From Devosia sp. 1566 (GTDB lineage: Bacteria > Pseudomonadota > Alphaproteobacteria > Rhizobiales > Devosiaceae), in NCBI RefSeq assembly GCF_004005995.1, contig NZ_CP034767.1, positions 2,294,001 to 2,358,000 on the forward strand: a stretch of 64,000 bases of DNA, read 5' to 3'. The notes below the pieces were generated by a model. That model searched no databases and was not told the DNA's origin. It saw nothing but the letters and a program-made list of their open reading frames with translations. Position 1 is the stretch's first letter, and every line of letters starts with the position of its first letter. Made by a program: the position numbers and the translations under genes. Shown piece by piece: positions 1 to 8,770 of this stretch.

Positions 1-1
1 T

Positions 2-214
2 GCGTCTACTGACCATGAGCGCGTCTTTGAACTTTTCCGCCGCTCTGGTAGCCAGAGCCAACCGGGCGAAGGCATCGGCCTGGCGCATGTGCGCACCATG
101 GTGCGCAGCCTGGGTGGCGAAATTACCCTCTCCTCGGAGCTGGGCAAAGGAACGACCTTTAGAATCAATCTGCCGCGCGATCTGCGCAGCTATCTCGGGA
201 GCAATGCAAAATGA
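2..214 (+). CDS. Sensor histidine kinase, C-terminal fragment
   Basis: The 3' end of a gene that begins before the window. The open frame carries the end of a GHKL (HATPase_c) domain. The G2-box-like stretch GEGIGLAHV (residues 23-31 of the fragment) is followed by a GGEITLSSELGKGTTF segment that normally closes the ATP lid and last strands of a histidine kinase. It would autophosphorylate and pass phosphate to a receiver. Its stop codon (212-214) overlaps the ATG of the following receiver gene at 211 in an ATGA arrangement, so the two are translationally coupled and probably form a cognate pair. The sensor part is not visible, so the signal is unknown. Confidence 0.85.
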   Translation, partial: ASTDHERVFELFRRSGSQSQPGEGIGLAHVRTMVRSLGGEITLSSELGKGTTFRINLPRDLRSYLGSNAK

Positions 215-654
215 ACTCCGGCACACCCGTCACCATTGTCATGATCGAGGACGACGAGGGGCACGCGCGGCTGATCGAGAAGAACATCCGGCGGGCCGGC
301 GTCAGCAACCAGATCATCCCCTTCACCGACGGCACCTCGGCGCTGAACTATCTGATGGGCAATGATGGCAGCGGCGAAGTCAGCAGCGGACGGCAATTGC
401 TGATCCTGCTCGATCTGAACCTGCCCGACATGACCGGCGTCGACATCCTCGAGAAGGTCAAGAGCAACGAACATACCCGCCGCTCGCCGGTCGTGGTGCT
501 GACCACCACTGATGACCAGCGCGAAATCCAGCGTTGCTATGATCTAGGCGCCAATGTCTATATCACCAAACCGGTCGACTATGACGGGTTTGCCAACGCG
601 ATTCGCCAGTTGGGATTGTTTTTCTCGGTGATTCAGGTTCCGGAAGCCGACTGA
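211..654 (+). CDS. Single-domain response regulator (CheY/Rcp-like receiver)
   Basis: A 147-residue protein made of one receiver domain with no output domain. The acidic pocket is E13, D14, D15, the phosphoacceptor is D68 in LLILLDLNLPD, the switch threonines are around T98-T100, and the conserved lysine is K120 in YITKP. The gene overlaps the upstream kinase by 4 bp and ends 3 bp before the next signalling gene, so all three look like one operon. Stand-alone receivers next to kinases commonly act in phosphorelays or on protein targets. The insert around residues 51-62 between the second helix and the D68 strand resembles receivers paired with phytochrome-like kinases, but that partner is not seen here. 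Confidence 0.88.
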   Translation: MNSGTPVTIVMIEDDEGHARLIEKNIRRAGVSNQIIPFTDGTSALNYLMGNDGSGEVSSGRQLLILLDLNLPDMTGVDILEKVKSNEHTRRSPVVVLTTTDDQREIQRCYDLGANVYITKPVDYDGFANAIRQLGLFFSVIQVPEAD

Positions 655-657
655 CCC

Positions 658-1695
658 ATGCCTAACCGCACGCCCTATGTGCTCTATATCGATGACGATG
701 CCGGCCTTGCACGCCTTGTGCAGAAGGCAATAGAGCGACGCGGCTATATCTTCGAGCATGCAACGACGGGCGAACAAGGCCTGGCGCGCATTGCGCAAGG
801 CGGCATCGACGTGGTGGCGCTGGATCATAATCTGCCCACCGGCACCGGGCTCGATGTTCTGGCTCAACTGGCCGATATGCCTGACCGGCCGGCGGTGGTT
901 TATGTCACTGGCACGGTGGAAACGGCCGTGGCGGTGGCGGCGCTCAAGGCGGGCGCGGCCGATTACGTCCTTAAAACCGTCGACATGGACTTCCTGGAAC
1001 TCCTGACCAGCGCGATCGGCCATGCCGTGGACCTGCAACGCCTCAACCGCGCCAAGGCCAAGGCGGAGCAGGAAATGCGCGAGGCCAAAGACCGCGCCGA
1101 AACGCTGCTGGGCGAGGTCAACCACCGCGTGGCCAATAGCCTGGCGATGGTGGCGGCGTTGGTGGGCCTGCAGGCCAATGCCATCACCAATGAGGAAGCT
1201 CGCAGCGCGCTGGCCGAAACCCAGGCCCGCATCCAGGCTATCGCGGGCGTGCACCGGCATCTCTACACCACTGACGATGTGCGCTCGGTCCATATTGGCG
1301 AATATCTGCAAAGCCTTGCCGCCGAACTTGAAACCTCGATGCAGGCGGCGGGCAGCCTTTCGCGCATCCTCGTTGCGGTCGAGAACATCTCCATTCCCAC
1401 GGAAAAGGCCGCTTCGGTGGGTGTTATCGTGACCGAGCTCGTCACCAACGCCATCAAATACGCCTATGGCGCCGATGCCGGGGGCGAAGTGCGCATCAGC
1501 GTTGCCCGCAAGGGCGAACTGATCGACCTGGTGGTGGAAGACGATGGCATCGGCTGGAATGGCACCGGCAAGCCCCAGGGCACGGGCCTGGGCAGCCGTA
1601 TTGTCAAGGCAATGGCCCACGGCCTTGGGGGCACTGTCGCCTATCAGGCCGAGGGACGCGGCACCCGCGTGTCGCTCCAGTTCTCTGCCTCTTAA
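658..1695 (+). CDS. Hybrid receiver - HWE/HisKA_2-type histidine kinase
   Basis: A 345-residue soluble protein. The N-terminal receiver (about 5-120) has the acidic pocket D12-D14, phosphoacceptor D56 and lysine K106. A coiled linker (about 128-150) leads to a HisKA_2-like dimerisation region with the phosphoacceptor histidine H156 in EVNHRVANS. The HATPase domain has an N box at N264 (ELVTNAIKYAYG), a G1-like EDDGIGW at 294-300 and G2 GTGLGSRIV at 308-316. This is typical of the HWE/HisKA_2 kinases abundant in alphaproteobacteria, where they often feed the general stress response. That role is only inferred. It is probably phosphorylated or regulated through its own receiver by the upstream kinase. 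There is no transmembrane segment. Confidence 0.88.
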   Translation: MPNRTPYVLYIDDDAGLARLVQKAIERRGYIFEHATTGEQGLARIAQGGIDVVALDHNLPTGTGLDVLAQLADMPDRPAVVYVTGTVETAVAVAALKAGAADYVLKTVDMDFLELLTSAIGHAVDLQRLNRAKAKAEQEMREAKDRAETLLGEVNHRVANSLAMVAALVGLQANAITNEEARSALAETQARIQAIAGVHRHLYTTDDVRSVHIGEYLQSLAAELETSMQAAGSLSRILVAVENISIPTEKAASVGVIVTELVTNAIKYAYGADAGGEVRISVARKGELIDLVVEDDGIGWNGTGKPQGTGLGSRIVKAMAHGLGGTVAYQAEGRGTRVSLQFSAS

Positions 1696-1697
1696 AA

Positions 1698-2096
1698 GGC
1701 GCCAGTTGACCTGTAAGCCGGGTTCTGTAGGGCACCGCGCTTGCGCGCGGTACGTGGTGACCATTCATCTAGGACGCCTGTTGCCAGGCGCCTCGTGCAA
1801 CCAACCCGGATGATCTGGCCTCAAAACCGGCTGGGGCATGAAGCCCCGCGTCATCCCTATTTGGTCTTGCTCCCGGTGGGGTTTACCGTGCGGTTCCCAT
1901 TGCTGGGTCCCCGGTGCGCTCTTACCGCACCCTTTCATCCTTACTCCGGCGCGCCGGAGCGGTTTGCTTTCTGTGGCACTTTCCCTGAGGTCGCCCTCGC
2001 CGGGCGTTACCCGGCACCGTGTTTCGAAGGAGCCCGGACTTTCCTCTCCCGGATGGTTACCCATCCGGCAGCGGCCACCCGGTCAACTGGCATGGG
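1698..2096 (-). ncRNA. rnpB: RNase P RNA component, bacterial type A
   Basis: Read on the minus strand, the 5' end (about 2091-2081) and 3' end (about 1701-1711) pair perfectly through GCCAGTTGACC and GGTCAACTGGC, forming helix P1. The conserved P4/CR-I segment GAGGAAAGTCCGGGCTCC lies near 2055-2032, and CR-V with ACAGAACCCGGCTTACAGG lies near the 3' end (about 1730-1712). Internal landmarks such as GGTAAACCCCACC are also present. The size of about 400 nt fits alphaproteobacterial rnpB. The RNA is the catalytic subunit that matures the 5' end of tRNAs. The exact ends are inferred from the P1 pairing. Confidence 0.96.
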
Positions 2097-2123
2097 CCTT
2101 GTAGAAACGGATCGTTGGTGCCG

Positions 2124-2879
2124 TCAAGCACTGCTGGGCAGCAGCGGCTGGACGCGTGGCTTGGTAATCGCCTGATAGGCCAGATTAATCGCCGCCATGC
2201 GCGCTGTAGCAACCTCGATCAGCTCCTCGGGCACGCCCTTGGCGATGAGACGATCAGGGTGGTGTTCGGCAACAAGAAGGCGATAAACGCGACGCACTTC
2301 TTCGGGTGGCGCGCCGGGAGTCAGGCCAAGCACGAGATAGGGGTCAAGATCGCTGTCCAGCATGACATGCTGGGCCGAGATCTGCTCGAAGCGCGCTTCA
2401 TCAAAGCCGAAGATGTTGCTGACGGAGTGGAGATATTCCAGTTCGGCCTCATGCACCATGCCGTCGGCGGTCGCGATAAAGAACAGGCTATCGAGCACAT
2501 GCTCGAGCGTGTCGGGACTGTCGGCGAAAAAGCGGCCGATCTTGCGGGCATAGCTTTCAAAACCCGCTACATCCTGCTTGGCCAGGTTGAACAAGCGCTC
2601 AACCTGAGGCTCCTGCTCCTGGGAGACTTCGACCGTCGCGTTGAAGGCACGCACTTCCGAGGCGGTCACCGCCCCATCGGCCACCGCCATCTTGGCCGAT
2701 AGCGCAATCAACGCGAGGGTAAAGGCCGCGTCGCGTCCGCCCGGCAGCCAGGTGTCGGGATCAAGGATATTGGCAACAGAGCCGGCCAGTCCAGTGCGAC
2801 GCGTGAACGAGCCGAGAAAGGCCGAGAGTTTCTCCCAGCGATCCTTGTTCTCTTCCACTTTGCGCACACAGCACAGCAT
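2124..2879 (-). CDS. TerB/DjlA-like protein with C-terminal J domain
   Basis: A 251-residue protein. An acidic-helical TerB-like domain spans about 50-165 (SAKMAVADGAVTASEV, then a repeat ATADGMVHEAELEYL), and a C-terminal J domain carries the HPD tripeptide at 207-209 in LLVAEHHPDR. This TerB plus DnaJ architecture is that of DjlA-like co-chaperones, which stimulate DnaK ATPase. Unlike classical DjlA, no N-terminal membrane helix is obvious. The start at 2879 is chosen because AAAGGAG lies 6 nt upstream of that ATG. The longer open frame to 2987 would run back to the end of the neighbouring gene and lacks such a site. It is convergent with the signalling operon, with rnpB between them. Confidence 0.82.
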   Translation of the reverse strand: MLCCVRKVEENKDRWEKLSAFLGSFTRRTGLAGSVANILDPDTWLPGGRDAAFTLALIALSAKMAVADGAVTASEVRAFNATVEVSQEQEPQVERLFNLAKQDVAGFESYARKIGRFFADSPDTLEHVLDSLFFIATADGMVHEAELEYLHSVSNIFGFDEARFEQISAQHVMLDSDLDPYLVLGLTPGAPPEEVRRVYRLLVAEHHPDRLIAKGVPEELIEVATARMAAINLAYQAITKPRVQPLLPSSA

Positions 2880-2986
2880 TGCGGCTCCTTTCGGCAGCGT
2901 CCGGCGAACGACTCGTTCGTCAGTTGGGTTGGGAAAATACCGGCGGCGCGAGGCGGCGTCCACCACTCCCCGCGCATGCCAGCCCA

Positions 2987-3832
2987 TCAGCGGAAGGGGA
3001 CGATATAAACTTCCTCGACGGGCCCGATCAGGCGATCCCGGCCCCGGCGAACCGGTTCCTCGGGATAGAATTCTTCCTCAAAGCCAGCGGTCCTTCCGGA
3101 TCCGCCCTGGCGCCGGTTGAGGAATTCGGAGAGCGGGCCGGACTCCCAGTCCTCCAGATCGTCGGCGTCGATCCGGCCACGGTCGGCACTGACAACATCG
3201 GGCGGAATGATCACGGGCTCATCCCGGATCGGTGCCACGGGAATCTGCGCCGGGGGACGCATGGACAGTGGCATCGGCACGGGTGCCACCTTCTGGGGCG
3301 GCAGCGAAGCGACTTCCACGGGGTCAACTCCAGGAGCCGCAGGCTCGAGGGGCGCAGCGGCAACGGCCGGAGCGGGAGCCGGAGCCACAACGGGAGCTGG
3401 AGCCGTCGGTTGAGCGGGGGCAGCCTGGGGCGCAGCATTGGCCTCGGTGATATAGGAAGGCATCGCCTTGCCGGACTCGAGGAACGAGTTCACCGGATCG
3501 CCGGGCTTGTTGCCGGTTTTTGCGGGCTCGGCCACGGGCTTGACCGGCTCTGCTGCCTTGGCCGGCGCCGCCGACTCAGCCTTGACGGGGGCGATCGCGG
3601 CTTGCTTGGCGGCGACCGGAGTTGTTGGTGCGCTGGCGACAGCTTCCTTTACCGGCTTGGCTGTGGGCCGTTCGCCCGCTGGCGCGGGGATCGGCGCCTG
3701 GGGCGAGATGACGGCCACGCGCTCGGGCTCGCCCAGCAGCTGGGCTGACAGCAGATCGGCGACGGGTACGCCGACAACAACAAACAGACCGGCCCATGCC
3801 AGGCCATTGGTGAGACGACGATCGAATTTCAT
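2987..3832 (-). CDS. Pro/Ala-rich single-pass membrane protein of unknown function
   Basis: A 281-residue protein with a short positively charged N-terminus and one hydrophobic helix (about 10-30). A long low-complexity region rich in proline, alanine and valine (about 45-190) and an acidic, arginine-containing tail (about 200-281) follow. No catalytic motif is recognisable. The layout suggests an inner-membrane-anchored protein whose extended domain spans or sits in the periplasm, like TonB-type or cell-envelope linkers, but no TonB C-terminal fold is seen. It lies upstream of the TerB/J gene in the same direction, 107 bp apart. The function is not known. Confidence 0.6.
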   Translation of the reverse strand: MKFDRRLTNGLAWAGLFVVVGVPVADLLSAQLLGEPERVAVISPQAPIPAPAGERPTAKPVKEAVASAPTTPVAAKQAAIAPVKAESAAPAKAAEPVKPVAEPAKTGNKPGDPVNSFLESGKAMPSYITEANAAPQAAPAQPTAPAPVVAPAPAPAVAAAPLEPAAPGVDPVEVASLPPQKVAPVPMPLSMRPPAQIPVAPIRDEPVIIPPDVVSADRGRIDADDLEDWESGPLSEFLNRRQGGSGRTAGFEEEFYPEEPVRRGRDRLIGPVEEVYIVPFR

Positions 3833-3989
3833 GTTCTCAAACCCTGTTGTCCCGCCCTCAAAACCGGGAGAAAGACGGTTTTCATGGCCATTTCAAGGAG
3901 ACCATGTCAGCCCGCCACATAGCGGCCACGCGCCTGAACAGAACCTGAACGGCATCTGGCCATGCCACCAGAACATGGTTAAGGCGGAA

Positions 3990-4886
3990 TTAATTGGCGC
4001 GCCGACCCAGCAGCCGGGCAAGCGCCAGCACCAGGTTGGAGCGGTTGAGCGTATAGAAGTGGAAGGCGGTGACGCCTTCGTCGAGTAGCTCGGTGACCTG
4101 CTCTGCAGCCACGGCGGAGGCCACGAGCGCATGGGTTTCCGGATCATCGTCCAGGCCCTCGAATCGCTCGGCCATCCAGGGTGGGATGGAAGCGCCGCAG
4201 CGAGCGGCAAAGCCCGAGATCTGCTTGAAGCTGTGGATGGGCTGGATGCCGGGGATGATCGGCGCGGTGATGCCGGCGGCGCGAGCACGTTCCAGGAACC
4301 GCAGGTAGTCGGCGTTGTTGAAGAACATCTGCGTGATCGCGCGGGTGGCGCCGGCGTCGAGCTTGCTCTTCAAATTATCGATATCGCTCTGCCAATCGGG
4401 GCTTTGCGGGTGCCGCTCGGGATAGGCCGCGACGGAAATGTCGAAATCACCGATGCGGCGGATACCGGCGACGAGGTCCGCGGCGTTGCGGTAGCCTTCG
4501 GGATGGGGCGTGAAGGGCTGCCCTACCCCTTCCGGCGGATCGCCGCGCAGGGCAACGATGCGGTTGACCCCGGCGGCTTGATAAGCGCGCACGACGGCAT
4601 CAACCTCGTCGCGCGTGGCGCCGACGCAGGTCAGGTGCGCGGCACCCGATAGCCCGGTCTGGTCGGTGATGCTCGACACCATGCGCAAGGTGCGTTCGCG
4701 CGTCGTGCCCCCGGCGCCATAGGTGACGGAAACGAATTCGGGGTGGAGCGGCGCGAGCTTGTGCAGGCTTTCCCAGAAGCGCTCCTCGGTAGCGTCGTTC
4801 TTGGGGGGGAAAAACTCAAAGGAAAGGTGAAGCGGCGGGCGCTTTTCCGCAAGTTGCCGGCTGGTGCGGTCGCTGTCTTCGATCAT
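3990..4886 (-). CDS. metF: 5,10-methylenetetrahydrofolate reductase
   Basis: A 298-residue protein, matching the usual MetF length. It reduces 5,10-methylene-THF to 5-methyl-THF with FAD in the cytoplasm, supplying the methyl group for methionine synthesis. The N-terminal signature LSFEFFPPK (21-29) has the catalytic glutamate. Further family blocks are SVTYGAGGTTRERT, THLTCVG-like AHLTCVGATRDE, RIVALRGDPP and the late ITQMFFNN and PGIQPI stretches. The start at 4886 (MIEDSD) is preferred over the longer frame from 4922 because it clears the end of the upstream gene by 17 bp and has GGAAC upstream. It probably shares a transcript with the ArsR-methyltransferase gene and its palindromic operator. 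Confidence 0.95.
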   Translation of the reverse strand: MIEDSDRTSRQLAEKRPPLHLSFEFFPPKNDATEERFWESLHKLAPLHPEFVSVTYGAGGTTRERTLRMVSSITDQTGLSGAAHLTCVGATRDEVDAVVRAYQAAGVNRIVALRGDPPEGVGQPFTPHPEGYRNAADLVAGIRRIGDFDISVAAYPERHPQSPDWQSDIDNLKSKLDAGATRAITQMFFNNADYLRFLERARAAGITAPIIPGIQPIHSFKQISGFAARCGASIPPWMAERFEGLDDDPETHALVASAVAAEQVTELLDEGVTAFHFYTLNRSNLVLALARLLGRRAN

Positions 4887-4903
4887 GGCTGTTCCATTCA
4901 AGT

Positions 4904-5848
4904 TTATGCGCAGAGGCGCCACAGGCAGACGGTCAGCCCGCGTTCGCCATTGTCACTGGGGAATTCCCGCACGGTCTGAACCTGCAGCCCGGCACTCGCG
5001 GCCCAACCGCTCATCTGCGCCTGGGACAAGCCCAGCCGACGATGCGCGTGCTCGGTGCGCAGGAATTCCAGTTCATGAGGGGCAAAATCGACAATCACCA
5101 TCTGCCCGCCTGGCTTGAGCAATTCGCGCGCGCCCATCAGCATGCGGCCCGGATCATCGAAATAATGCAGGACCTGGTGGATCACGATGGCATCGGCGGG
5201 TCCGAGTGCCGGGTCGAGCTCGGCTATGTCTCCGAGCCGCACCTGCGCATGGGTTACGCCGGCCGAGCCAAGCCGCGCGCGCGCCACGCTCAACATTTCG
5301 CGGCTGGAATCAACGCCGATGCCGCGCTTGTAGCGATCGGCCAGCAGCTGGAGCATGCGCCCGGTGCCGGTACCCAGATCAACCAGCAACTCCACCGGCC
5401 CTGCCTGGAAGCCTTCAAGCACAGCCGATTCGACGGCGTCTTCAGGAACATGGAGCGTTTTGAGCAGGTCCCAGCTGCCGGCGACCTTGGCGAAGTAATG
5501 CGCCGCCTGCGCCTGCTGGGCGGCACGCACCTCGGCCTGCCGTTCGCAGTCGCGCACCCGCTCCGGGTCGGTGTGATCCACCCGCCCCACCAGCCATTGC
5601 GCAACCGCTCCCGCTTCGCCGTCCTGGGCGAGGCCGTAATAAGCCCAGGCGCCCTCGGCATTGCGTTGCACGAGGCCAGCATCGGCTAGGAGCTTGAGAT
5701 GGCGCGAAACGCGCGGCTGGCTTTGATCAAGGATTTCGGTCAGGTCCTTGACGGAATGATCCCCGCCAGCGAGTAAAGCCAGAAGGCGCAGGCGAGTCCC
5801 CTCACCTGCCGCCTTGAGCACTCCCACCAATTCCGCCAACTCAGCCAT
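4904..5848 (-). CDS. ArsR-family regulator fused to a SAM-dependent methyltransferase domain (SahR-type)
   Basis: A 314-residue two-domain protein. An ArsR winged helix occupies about 5-75, with the recognition helix around QSQPRVSRHLKLL (42-54). A class I methyltransferase fold follows from about 140, with motif I VDLGTGTG at 156-163, an acidic end of strand 2 (GVDSSREML) and DAIVIHQVLHYF later. Such fusions next to metF are known in proteobacteria as SahR-type regulators, which sense S-adenosylhomocysteine through the methyltransferase-like domain and repress methionine-cycle genes. Here a perfect 22-bp palindrome lies 13 nt upstream of the start codon (5861-5882), consistent with autoregulation, and metF follows 17 bp downstream. 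Whether it retains enzyme activity cannot be told. Confidence 0.9.
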   Translation of the reverse strand: MAELAELVGVLKAAGEGTRLRLLALLAGGDHSVKDLTEILDQSQPRVSRHLKLLADAGLVQRNAEGAWAYYGLAQDGEAGAVAQWLVGRVDHTDPERVRDCERQAEVRAAQQAQAAHYFAKVAGSWDLLKTLHVPEDAVESAVLEGFQAGPVELLVDLGTGTGRMLQLLADRYKRGIGVDSSREMLSVARARLGSAGVTHAQVRLGDIAELDPALGPADAIVIHQVLHYFDDPGRMLMGARELLKPGGQMVIVDFAPHELEFLRTEHAHRRLGLSQAQMSGWAASAGLQVQTVREFPSDNGERGLTVCLWRLCA

Positions 5849-5860
5849 CAGCCCTCACGA

Positions 5861-5882
5861 GATATAAAGATATCTTTATATC
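5861..5882. promoter_or_regulatory. Perfect 22-bp palindromic operator upstream of the ArsR-methyltransferase/metF operon
   Basis: The half-site GATATAAAGAT is followed immediately by its exact reverse complement ATCTTTATATC, with no spacer. It is an AT-rich island in GC-rich sequence, lies between the start codon (5848) and any upstream promoter, and fits the symmetrical sites bound by dimeric ArsR-family repressors. The location implies autorepression and co-regulation of metF. Confidence 0.85.
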
Positions 5883-5912
5883 CCTTTGGGACGGAGGTCC
5901 AGAGGCTTGGGC

Positions 5913-7037
5913 CTAGGCGGAGGCGCGTTCGTCGGTCGCGGTGCGCTTGCGGAAGGAATGGGCCCGCCACAGCGCAAATATCTCGTCGGCTTCCTCGCGA
6001 TCCATGCCAACGAAACGCTGCTGGATCAATGCCTTGTCTTCGGCACTGGGCAGATCGCGCCAGGGCAGCACGGCAAAAAGGGCTGCAAACAGGTCGGGCG
6101 CAACGCCCGCGGCCTTGAGCGCGACGCTTACCGCGACATAGTCCTGGCTCGCGAGCCACTTCACCACCACTTCGGGGGTGATGCGCAGCATTACGCTAAT
6201 GGCAGCGGCCGCGTGGTGGCCATAGCCAAAGCGAGCAAAGCGCGCGAGCGCGCGGTCGTCCAACTGCTTGCGATCGGACAGCGCCTTGACCTGGTTATAG
6301 GCCAGCTTCCACTCGGAGGCGGCAAAGCCGACGCCATTGCGGATGCGGTTGAACACCACCGCGTTGACCTTGCCAGCGGCCACCGGATCCAGCGTGCTTT
6401 CGGCCCGCGAGAGATCTTCCAGCACCTTATCCGACAGCTGGTGGATCTCGCCGCGCAGCGACTGCCAATCCAGATCGTGCCGGCCGCGCAGGTCATGGGC
6501 GATCTCGGCGTCCTGGGTGGCGCGGGCGACCAGCTTTTGCAACGTCGCCCGGTCGAACTCGGCATGGGAATTGCGCACCAGCCGCACCAGCGAGGAAGTC
6601 TCGCCATGCTCGATAATGGCCTCGCCCACCCGTTCGGGCACGCTGGGGCGACTAGCAATGGCGACACGATGCGCTTCGCTCTGCTTGCTGATGATGTCGA
6701 TCAGATCGTCGTCACTGAGGACATTGGAGAATTCGAGCAGCGGACGCGCTACTTCGATATCATCATTGGCGAGCTTGACCACGACAGTGCCCGGAGCGCG
6801 TTCCAGTGGCGCCAGCAACTTGGCGACATGGGCGCGCGCTTCCACCTCGACCAGCTCGGCCAGGTGGCAAAGCACCTCGTCATACTGGGCAACCTGCTCG
6901 TCGTCGCAGCGGTCGGAAACATAGCTGAACAATTGCGCCATGTTGCGGAACAGCTGTTCGCGCTCGGAGTGATTGTCCTCGCCATTCAAGACCCGGAAGC
7001 TGGAGAATGCGCGTTGGCCTTGATCGAGTTCGTTCAT
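5913..7037 (-). CDS. DUF2336 domain-containing protein
   Basis: A 374-residue helical, soluble protein that matches the alphaproteobacterial DUF2336 family by its repeating helical segments: an early ARPLLEFSNVLSDDDLIDI block (about 97-115), SQSEAHRVAIASRPSV-like and the late SVMLRITPEVVVKWL. No catalytic residues are evident. Members are thought to have HEAT-like repeats, and their role is unknown. GGAGA stands 8 nt upstream of the start at 7037. It sits alone between katA and the metF regulator. About 65 bp separate its stop from the regulator start, so it could also read through into that operon. Confidence 0.8.
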   Translation of the reverse strand: MNELDQGQRAFSSFRVLNGEDNHSEREQLFRNMAQLFSYVSDRCDDEQVAQYDEVLCHLAELVEVEARAHVAKLLAPLERAPGTVVVKLANDDIEVARPLLEFSNVLSDDDLIDIISKQSEAHRVAIASRPSVPERVGEAIIEHGETSSLVRLVRNSHAEFDRATLQKLVARATQDAEIAHDLRGRHDLDWQSLRGEIHQLSDKVLEDLSRAESTLDPVAAGKVNAVVFNRIRNGVGFAASEWKLAYNQVKALSDRKQLDDRALARFARFGYGHHAAAAISVMLRITPEVVVKWLASQDYVAVSVALKAAGVAPDLFAALFAVLPWRDLPSAEDKALIQQRFVGMDREEADEIFALWRAHSFRKRTATDERASA

Positions 7038-7140
7038 CGGTGGTCTCCACGACTATGCGTAGAACCACCCTGCGCCCGCACTCGCTTGCGCCCGGTCAAA
7101 CGGATGCGGAGCAATTGACTAAAATTGTACGCAACCAGAT

Positions 7141-7171
7141 AGAAGAAGGGGCGCAACCAGTGCGCCCCTTC
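7141..7171 (-). terminator. Intrinsic terminator downstream of katA
   Basis: An 11-bp perfect stem formed by GAAGGGGCGCA (7145-7155) and TGCGCCCCTTC (7161-7171) with a 5-nt loop. On the minus strand it is followed by a short pyrimidine tract (TTCT). It starts 16 nt after the katA stop. Confidence 0.75.
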
Positions 7172-7186
7172 CATCATCTCTGCGAC

Positions 7187-8707
7187 TTAGTGCGAGCCGA
7201 CTTCGCTGCTGTGGCTGGTGCTGATGCTCGAGGTCTTCTCGGCATCGGTTTCGCCCTTCACCTTGACCAAAGCCGCCCGGACGCCGGCGCCATAGGCCGG
7301 GTCCACCTGATCGAACAACGCCAGCTGGCGATCTTCGATGAACTGGGGGATGCCGTTCATGGCTTCGGCAATGTTGGAGAACAGCCGCTGGCGCTGGCCT
7401 TCGTCAAAAAGGGCAAACAGTGCCCGCGGCTGGCTAAAGTGATCGGCCGTGCCACGGAAGTCATAGCGGCCCACAACGCCTTCATAGCGGTGCGGTGGTT
7501 CGGCAAAGCTTGGATCTTCCACCGGGCCGCCAAAGCTGTTGGGCTCGTAATAAGCGTCCGCATTGGTGCGCATACCGAGCGTGGCTTCGCCGTCGCGATG
7601 ATAGTGATGCACCGGGCAGCGGGGCTTGTTGACCTCGATCGACTGATAGTGGACGCCGATACGGTAGCGCTGCGCATCGGGATAGGAGAACAAGCGGCCC
7701 TGCAGCATCTTGTCAGGCGAAAAGCCAATGCCTGGGACGACGTTGGACGGGTTGAACGCAGCCTGCTCGATGTGCTGGAAGTAGTTCTCGGGGTTCTTGT
7801 TGAGCTCGATCTCGCCGACCTTGATCAGCGGATAGTCGGCATGGGGCCAGACCTTGGTCAGGTCGAACGCGCTCCAGCCGGTGCGGCTCTCAAACTCGTC
7901 TTCTTCGCCTTCCGGCATGACCTGGATGAAGAAGGTCCACTTGGGGAACTGACCGTTCTCGATCGTGGTGTAAAGCTCTTCCTGGTAGCTCTCGCGCGAC
8001 TTGGCAATGACGCCCTCAGCTTCACGATTGGTGAAGGTGCGGTGGCCCTGCTGGGTCTTGAAGTGGAACTTCACCCAGAATCGCTCGCCATTGGCATTCC
8101 ACATTGAGAAAGTGTGGGAGCCGTAGCCGTTCATATACATCGGCGCCTGGGGGATGCCGCGGTCGGACATCAGGATGGTGACCTGGTGCAGCGATTCCGG
8201 GCACAGCGACCAGAAATCCCACATGGCGGTACCCGAGCGCAGATTGGTGCGCGGATGGCGCTTTTGAGTGTGGATGAAGTCAGGGAACTTGTAGGGATCC
8301 GCGACAAAGAACACGGGCGTGTTGTTGCCCACGATGTCCCAGTTGCCCTCTTCGGTATAAAATTTGAGCGAGAAGCCGCGCACGTCGCGTTCTGCGTCGG
8401 CGGCACCCTGCTCGCCGGCCACGGTCGAGAAGCGGAGCAGCATTTCGGTTTGCTTGCCAACATGCGAGAACAAGGCGGCACGGCTATAACGCGTGATGTC
8501 CTCGGTGACGGTCAGGGTGCCATAGGCGCCCCAGCCCTTGGCATGCACCACGCGCTCGGGAACGCGCTCGCGATTCTGGTGCGCGAGCTTTTCAATCAGC
8601 TGGTAGTCCTCGAGCAGCACCGGGCCACGCGGGCCGACGGTCTTGGCATTCTGGTTATCGGTAACCGGCGCACCGGCGGTGGTGGTCAGTCTTGGTCTGT
8701 CGCTCAC
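7187..8707 (-). CDS. katA: Heme catalase (small-subunit, clade 3 type)
   Basis: A 506-residue catalase that disproportionates hydrogen peroxide to water and oxygen. The distal-heme histidine is H55 in [12 protein letters not shown], the distal asparagine is N128 in [11 protein letters not shown], and the proximal tyrosine region is [14 protein letters not shown]. The length of about 500 residues without a C-terminal flavodoxin-like domain indicates the small-subunit class. The GTG start at 8707 (MSDRPRL) is chosen because AAGGAG stands 7 nt upstream. The longer frame to 8737 lacks a good site. It is divergent from oxyR over a 122-bp promoter region, the classic arrangement for OxyR-controlled catalase. 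Confidence 0.96.
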   Translation of the reverse strand: MSDRPRLTTTAGAPVTDNQNAKTVGPRGPVLLEDYQLIEKLAHQNRERVPERVVHAKGWGAYGTLTVTEDITRYSRAALFSHVGKQTEMLLRFSTVAGEQGAADAERDVRGFSLKFYTEEGNWDIVGNNTPVFFVADPYKFPDFIHTQKRHPRTNLRSGTAMWDFWSLCPESLHQVTILMSDRGIPQAPMYMNGYGSHTFSMWNANGERFWVKFHFKTQQGHRTFTNREAEGVIAKSRESYQEELYTTIENGQFPKWTFFIQVMPEGEEDEFESRTGWSAFDLTKVWPHADYPLIKVGEIELNKNPENYFQHIEQAAFNPSNVVPGIGFSPDKMLQGRLFSYPDAQRYRIGVHYQSIEVNKPRCPVHHYHRDGEATLGMRTNADAYYEPNSFGGPVEDPSFAEPPHRYEGVVGRYDFRGTADHFSQPRALFALFDEGQRQRLFSNIAEAMNGIPQFIEDRQLALFDQVDPAYGAGVRAALVKVKGETDAEKTSSISTSHSSEVGSH

Positions 8708-8770
8708 GAGAAACTCCTTGCGCCAACGAGTCAGCAAGCTGGACCCGTTCTAATCTGGCAGCTTTGTGCC

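Noticed and set aside
544..1764. Long minus-strand frame of 406 codons opposite the receiver-kinase gene
   Set aside because: It lies antisense to two clear signalling genes with intact domain motifs, has no recognisable domain and is a product of high GC content.
5849..5912. SAM-II or other SAM riboswitch upstream of the metF operon
   Set aside because: The 64-bp gap is occupied by the palindromic operator and is too short for a recognisable aptamer.
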